Source: DYMC01 sp035406705
Lineage (GTDB): Bacteria; Verrucomicrobiota; Lentisphaeria; Victivallales; GWF2-50-93
Direction: 5' to 3'
DNA length: 64,000 bases
Assembly: GCA_964426675.1 (NCBI GenBank)
Contig: CAYRRM010000013.1
Span: 4,582 to 68,581 of the forward strand
Positions within the stretch are counted from its first letter, which is position 1; every line of letters begins with the position of its first letter. The notes below the pieces were generated by a model that was not told the DNA's origin, did not search any database, and saw only the letters and a program-made list of their open reading frames with translations. Positions 60,424-64,000 of the stretch are shown piece by piece. A program made the translations under genes and the position numbers.

Positions 60424-60603
60424 GATATTTTTTTAGACCTATTATGATTTCTTACGAAAAATTACAATTTATGACATTTAATTTTTCGGATTTTTCATCA
60501 GAGCGCTGAAAGCATTGTGCATCAGCTTCATTATCTTCAACTTGCAGAAGTACAACTTGGCTCAATATGCCACTGAACACAATAATTTCGTGAGATATGC
60601 ATA
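60424..60603 (-). repeat. Degenerate intergenic repeat, copy D
   Basis: The best-preserved copy with respect to reading frame. On the minus strand it begins TGCATATCTCACGAAATTA, keeps the core CTGCAAGTTGAAGATAATGA (60529-60550) and ends GTAATTTTTCGTAAGAAATCATA. One frame runs from CISHEIIVFSGILSQ through VVLLQVEDNEADAQCFQRSD to a stop, about 50 codons; the middle resembles the first strand and acidic pocket of a receiver domain. It aligns with copy A without gaps across the first 23 codons. Confidence 0.62.
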
Positions 60604-60685
60604 TTAAACAGAAAATATAATTATTTTTAGAAATTTAATTCAATAAATAATTTTCAATAGATTTACTAATATTTCTTATGTTTTT

Positions 60686-60698
60686 TGCAAAAATTGCA
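60686..60698. promoter_or_regulatory. Palindrome TGCAA-AAA-TTGCA, candidate LacI-type operator
   Basis: A perfect 5-bp arm palindrome with a 3-base spacer, 90 bases upstream of the regulator start. It lacks the central CG of classical LacI/GalR operators. It has the same 5-3-5 geometry as the iterated TGCGA-www-TCGCA word, differing by one transition in each arm. Confidence 0.35.
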
Positions 60699-60787
60699 TT
60701 TTTTTATAAAAAATTGTTTTTTTAATTTGATTTTTTTATAAATTATGCTATTTTTGCTTTTATTAGAGAAAAGATATAAATGTTTTT

Positions 60788-61780
60788 ATGCCGATGCAAA
60801 GACGAAAAAAAGAAAAATTAGCTAAACATGGTGGGCTCATTTCAATAGCCTCACGTGCAAGAGTTTCAACAGGAACAGTAAGCAGGGCGCTAAATAATAG
60901 TGAATTGATACCATCAGAAACCAGAAGCAGGATAATTGAAATTGCGCGTGAATTAGGTTTTAGACCCAGAGTAAAAATACGAAATAAACAGATAGCTCTG
61001 ATAACAGAACCTCCACATAAAACAATTATGGGGGGATATGTAAATACACTTACACAGTATATCTGTTATGCCCTTTCAAAACAAAATGCTGAAATCTCTA
61101 TCATTACAGAGGATAGAATTGAAGCTCTTTCTAATTGCTGGTTTGACGGTATAATCGGAATTGCGTGGGAGGAAAAGACCGTTTCTATTCTAAAAAAAAT
61201 ACAAAATATCCCAATAGTGTGGTTCAGTGATAACTTAAGTAACTTTTTCCATGTCGTTTATGTAGATGCAGAAGAAACAGGCAAAATGGTTGGAAAATAT
61301 CTATTTGAAAAAGGACATCGGCGTATAGCTGTAATCCACGATCCAGATTACACAGGAAACGAACGAGCAAAAGGAGTAAAAAAGGGGATTGAAGAAATCA
61401 ATGGTGAAAATAATTCTTCTGTATTCACTTTTAACAATACCCTTCCTCTAAATATCACTGTTAAGAAGTTCATAGACGATGGCTGTACTGCTGTTTGGGT
61501 TACCGGCGAAGATATGAAAGTCCTTGAAGTCAACTGGATTATTCAGGAATTAGCCGGAAAACAGATTCCTAATGATATTTCAATCATAGGCTTTGAAAAT
61601 CCAGGAATTTCAGAGTTTCAGCGTCCTTCTTTAACAACGGTGGCTACACCTCTTCAGGAACTCGCTGAAAAGGCCGTTGAAATTGTCTTGAACAATACAT
61701 TAAAAGAACTTCAAAAAATAAAAATGTATCCCAAAATAATTGAACGTAATTCTGTAAAAAACATAGGAGGTAAAGTATGA
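60788..61780 (+). CDS. LacI/GalR-family transcriptional regulator
   Basis: The 330-residue regulator has the LacI helix-turn-helix ISIASRARVSTGTVSRALNN near residues 17-36, the hinge ELGFRPR, and a periplasmic-binding-type ligand domain (IALITEPPH, FEKGHRRIAVIHDP, ISIIGFENPGISEFQRPSLTTVATPL). It overlaps the hydrolase gene by four bases (ATGA), so the two form an operon and the regulator likely responds to the products of the hydrolase. Confidence 0.93.
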   Translation: MPMQRRKKEKLAKHGGLISIASRARVSTGTVSRALNNSELIPSETRSRIIEIARELGFRPRVKIRNKQIALITEPPHKTIMGGYVNTLTQYICYALSKQNAEISIITEDRIEALSNCWFDGIIGIAWEEKTVSILKKIQNIPIVWFSDNLSNFFHVVYVDAEETGKMVGKYLFEKGHRRIAVIHDPDYTGNERAKGVKKGIEEINGENNSSVFTFNNTLPLNITVKKFIDDGCTAVWVTGEDMKVLEVNWIIQELAGKQIPNDISIIGFENPGISEFQRPSLTTVATPLQELAEKAVEIVLNNTLKELQKIKMYPKIIERNSVKNIGGKV

Positions 61781-63852
61781 CTAAACTCATTAATGCAGTT
61801 TTTCTATTTTATTTTTTTTTCCTCATACCCGCAATTTTTACAGATCAAATTCCTATAATTGAGGAACAGTTACTAACAAATGGCTCTGCAATAGTCTCTT
61901 ATAAGGAAAATGCGTTTATTCTTAAATTCGACGATCCATTCCAGAACTCTGGAGTTTGTATCTATCCTCCTCCTGGACAAAAAGAATGGAATTTCTGGGG
62001 ATGGAAGGTTTTTGCTGCTAATATTGAAAATCTTAATTTAGATAAACAAGTTAGACTGAATGTCTTTCTCCATTCAAAAAATAAAAAAAATGGCAAAATT
62101 GAAACTGTTGGGGCTGGAATTGCACTTAATCCAAAAGAGCAACGAACATTACGGATGTTAATTCCTCACCGTCTTCTCTATCAAGCACCAAAAGGTGTAC
62201 CTGGCATATCAGTTATAGACTCAGATAGTATAGAAAAAATTGAATTTACTATGCAATGGCCATTTGAAGCAGTATNNNNNNNNNNATCTAAGAACCTCAT
62301 GAACTGCAAAATCTCAAATATAAGACTTGAAGAAACTATCAAAGAAAATGAAATCATTTTAATTTCGGAAGAGAAATTTTTCCCCTTTATTGATCAGTTT
62401 GGCCAATATATCCACAAAGAATGGCCAGAAAAAATACATTCCCCTGAAGATTTAATAAGAAACCACAAAAAAGAGCTTGAAGAGTTAGCTAAAATCGAAC
62501 GTCCAATTTCGTGGAATGAATATGGAGGGTGGAAAAATGGTCCACAACTTGAAGCTACCGGAAATTTTAGGACTGCAAAATACGAAGGAAAATGGTATTT
62601 TGTGGATCCCTCTGGACACTTATTTTTTTCTCATGGTCTTGATGTATTACACGCCCATACAGATGCTACAAAAACGGCAAATCATGAAAAGTGGTTTGTT
62701 CCACAAATATTCAAACCAGGAGAGATAGCCTTTACTGATAACAATCTCAAAATCAAATATCAAAAAGAAAATTATACTTCTGAATTTTTTGACAATCTCG
62801 TAATTAGACTCGAAAAATGGGGGTTTAATACTATTGGAAATTGGGGGAAAAGCGACATCATCGCTAAGGGTAAAACACCATATGTTCTGCAACTAACAGA
62901 TTACAATTGGAAATTACCGAGAATATCAGATAGCAAAATCAAATTCTATGACGTTTTTGATCCTAAATATATACAAGCTATGAAAACATTAATTCCTGAT
63001 GCCATCGCAAATAATCCAATAGTTGAAAAATCTCTATCAGACCCTCTTTGCATAGGGTATTTTATAGACAATGAGCTTGATTTTGGCATACGGCGTGAGT
63101 TTGCCTTATTAAAGGATATCTTAAAAAGCCCTCCAGAGCAAGCAATAAAACAAGAATTTGTTGGAGATATAAAAATAAAGTATCTCAGCATAGATAAACT
63201 CAATAAAGCGTGGGGAAGCAAATATCAAGATTGGAATGATTTACTCGAGGCAAGGGAATTTCCACAAATGAATGATGCATTTATGGAAGATGCAAGATTA
63301 TTCACAAAAAAATATATTGAACAATATTTCAAACTTTGTCGCGATGCAATTAAGTCGATAGCCCCACATAGACTTTATCTCGGTTGCCGTTTCATCTCAA
63401 CAGATGCAGTTCGTCCAATCCTCTATGAAATGAGTAAGAAATATTGTGACGTATTGACTGTAAATGTATATGCTCATAGTGTTTCAAATTTTCCTATAAA
63501 TGATTTCCCTGATATGCCAGTCCTTATAGGGGAATTCCATTTCGGAATACTTGATAGAGGCATGTTCTCTGCTGGGTTGTGCCCGGCTGGTATAACTCAA
63601 AATGAACGTGCTCTCGCTTATATACGCTTTATGCAAGGAGCCCTGACCCATCCCCTTATTGTCGGAGCTCATTGGTTTCAATTTCGAGATCAACCTCTAA
63701 CAGGGCGCTGGGATGGAGAAGGTTATGAAATTGGCTTTGTAGATGTTGCTGATACGCCCTATGATGAAATGATAAAAGCATCACGACTAATTGGAGAAAA
63801 CATGTACTACTATCGGCAAAAAGGCAAGTTGGATAACAATTTCAATCAATAA
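61777..63852 (+). CDS. GH50-like beta-agarase/glycoside hydrolase, exported
   Basis: The 691-residue protein has a signal peptide (KLINAVFLFYFFFLIPAIF), an N-terminal beta-sandwich region and a TIM-barrel domain from about residue 240: RTAKYEGKWYFVDPSGHLFFSHGLDVL, NTIGNWGKSD, GYFIDNELDFG (likely acid/base Glu433) and VLIGEFHFGILDRG (likely nucleophile Glu586). This matches GH50 beta-agarases and relatives, so agarose-type or related marine galactans are likely substrates. Ten Ns at 62276-62285 interrupt the sequence; the frame is kept but the true gap length is unknown, so residue numbers are approximate. The LacI gene overlaps upstream. Confidence 0.85.
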   Translation: MTKLINAVFLFYFFFLIPAIFTDQIPIIEEQLLTNGSAIVSYKENAFILKFDDPFQNSGVCIYPPPGQKEWNFWGWKVFAANIENLNLDKQVRLNVFLHSKNKKNGKIETVGAGIALNPKEQRTLRMLIPHRLLYQAPKGVPGISVIDSDSIEKIEFTMQWPFEAVXXXXSKNLMNCKISNIRLEETIKENEIILISEEKFFPFIDQFGQYIHKEWPEKIHSPEDLIRNHKKELEELAKIERPISWNEYGGWKNGPQLEATGNFRTAKYEGKWYFVDPSGHLFFSHGLDVLHAHTDATKTANHEKWFVPQIFKPGEIAFTDNNLKIKYQKENYTSEFFDNLVIRLEKWGFNTIGNWGKSDIIAKGKTPYVLQLTDYNWKLPRISDSKIKFYDVFDPKYIQAMKTLIPDAIANNPIVEKSLSDPLCIGYFIDNELDFGIRREFALLKDILKSPPEQAIKQEFVGDIKIKYLSIDKLNKAWGSKYQDWNDLLEAREFPQMNDAFMEDARLFTKKYIEQYFKLCRDAIKSIAPHRLYLGCRFISTDAVRPILYEMSKKYCDVLTVNVYAHSVSNFPINDFPDMPVLIGEFHFGILDRGMFSAGLCPAGITQNERALAYIRFMQGALTHPLIVGAHWFQFRDQPLTGRWDGEGYEIGFVDVADTPYDEMIKASRLIGENMYYYRQKGKLDNNFNQ
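62276..62285. other. Assembly gap (10 N)
   Basis: A run of ten undetermined bases within the hydrolase gene. The frame is open on both sides, so the gap is probably a scaffolding join or low-coverage spot, not a gene break. Confidence 0.95.
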
Positions 63853-63882
63853 CAGAAGAAAACAAAAAAAAGAGGTATTATT

Positions 63883-64000
63883 ATGTTCAATATTAAACTT
63901 ATTTTTACAAGACCGCAAATAAAATACTATTTACTATTAGTGTTTTCTCATAGAAATAAATTTTTTAACATAAACGAAAAAGCACATAAATATTCTTTCT
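63883..64000 (+). CDS. Start of an ORF running off the right edge
   Basis: AGAGG followed by ATG at 63883, 31 bases after the hydrolase stop, opens a frame that continues past the window end. The first residues read MFNIKLIFTRPQIKYYLLL, then a basic stretch. No family can be named from 39 codons. Its spacing suggests the third gene of the LacI-hydrolase operon. Confidence 0.4.
   Translation, partial: MFNIKLIFTRPQIKYYLLLVFSHRNKFFNINEKAHKYSF

Larger units (their letters stand above)
60180..60787. other. Intergenic region with repeat copy D and LacI control region
   Basis: 608 bases with no gene. Its middle (60424-60603) is repeat copy D. The right third is AT-rich with a TGCAA-AAA-TTGCA palindrome at 60686-60698, about 90 bases before the lacI-type start. 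A GAGAAAAGATA stretch near 60762 is the best candidate ribosome-binding region. Confidence 0.5.

Noticed and set aside
1..64000. Insertion sequences, prophage, integrase, CRISPR or restriction-modification genes
   Set aside because: None recognised on either strand.

Overview
The window is an AT-rich bacterial chromosome segment (about one third G+C by eye) from a Gram-negative, lipopolysaccharide-making cell: it has a Kdo transferase, a TolB propeller, a secretin with inner-membrane partners, and a lipid-flippase/glycosyltransferase region. The mix of sulfatase, ThuA-like, Gfo/Idh/MocA, UroD-like methyltransferase, AraC regulators and a LacI-controlled agarase-like hydrolase resembles the PVC group (Lentisphaerota, Kiritimatiellota, Verrucomicrobiota). 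That placement is inferred from gene content only. Ten Ns at 62276-62285 mark a scaffold gap, so this is a draft assembly, perhaps a metagenome bin. No insertion sequence, prophage, CRISPR array or rRNA was seen.

Layout. 1-10.6 kb: accA (cut by the left edge), L,D-transpeptidase, a stand-alone AICAR transformylase, a parvulin foldase, a LolA-like protein, a CobD-CobQ fusion, serA and rpsD. 11-17.6 kb: a five-gene type II secretion/type IV pilus operon in the order L, M, C, D, E. 17.8-34.5 kb: a radical SAM-methyltransferase fusion probably acting on tRNA wobble uridine, sulfatase, sugar-isomerase-like barrel, thiC, waaA, prfB, M42 peptidase, a frameshifted membrane glycosyltransferase, purB, comM, DUF134 and tolB. 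34.6-40.6 kb: dinG, then a divergent AraC / ThuA-UroD-Gfo/Idh catabolic-looking cluster ending in a clear terminator. 41-57 kb: a surface-glycan region with several glycosyltransferases (one frameshifted), a MurJ-like flippase, methyltransferases, gmd, asnB, a Gfo/Idh dehydrogenase and a PIG-L deacetylase. 57-64 kb: a second AraC/UroD pair, FHA protein, rpmB, tRNA-Lys, then lacI-type regulator plus GH50-like hydrolase.

Two layers of structure are not explained by the genes. First, a 13-bp near-palindrome, TGCGA-www-TCGCA with www only AAT/ATT or TTT/AAA, has 17 exact 11-bp cores here, all inside coding sequence and in all three reading frames; chance predicts about 0.02. It behaves like a highly iterated palindrome (HIP1-like) or a DNA-uptake/chromosome-organising word. 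Second, four degenerate copies of a roughly 130-180 bp intergenic repeat share a core (CTGCAAGTTGAAGATAATGA). In one shared frame the core reads LLQVEDN-like, as at the start of a response-regulator receiver domain, so the copies may be relics of a coding element.

Other points of note are the two domain fusions, two glycosyltransferase genes broken at simple-sequence tracts, a direct-repeat operator candidate for the AraC cluster, and two UroD-like proteins that have each lost a different part of the usual zinc site.
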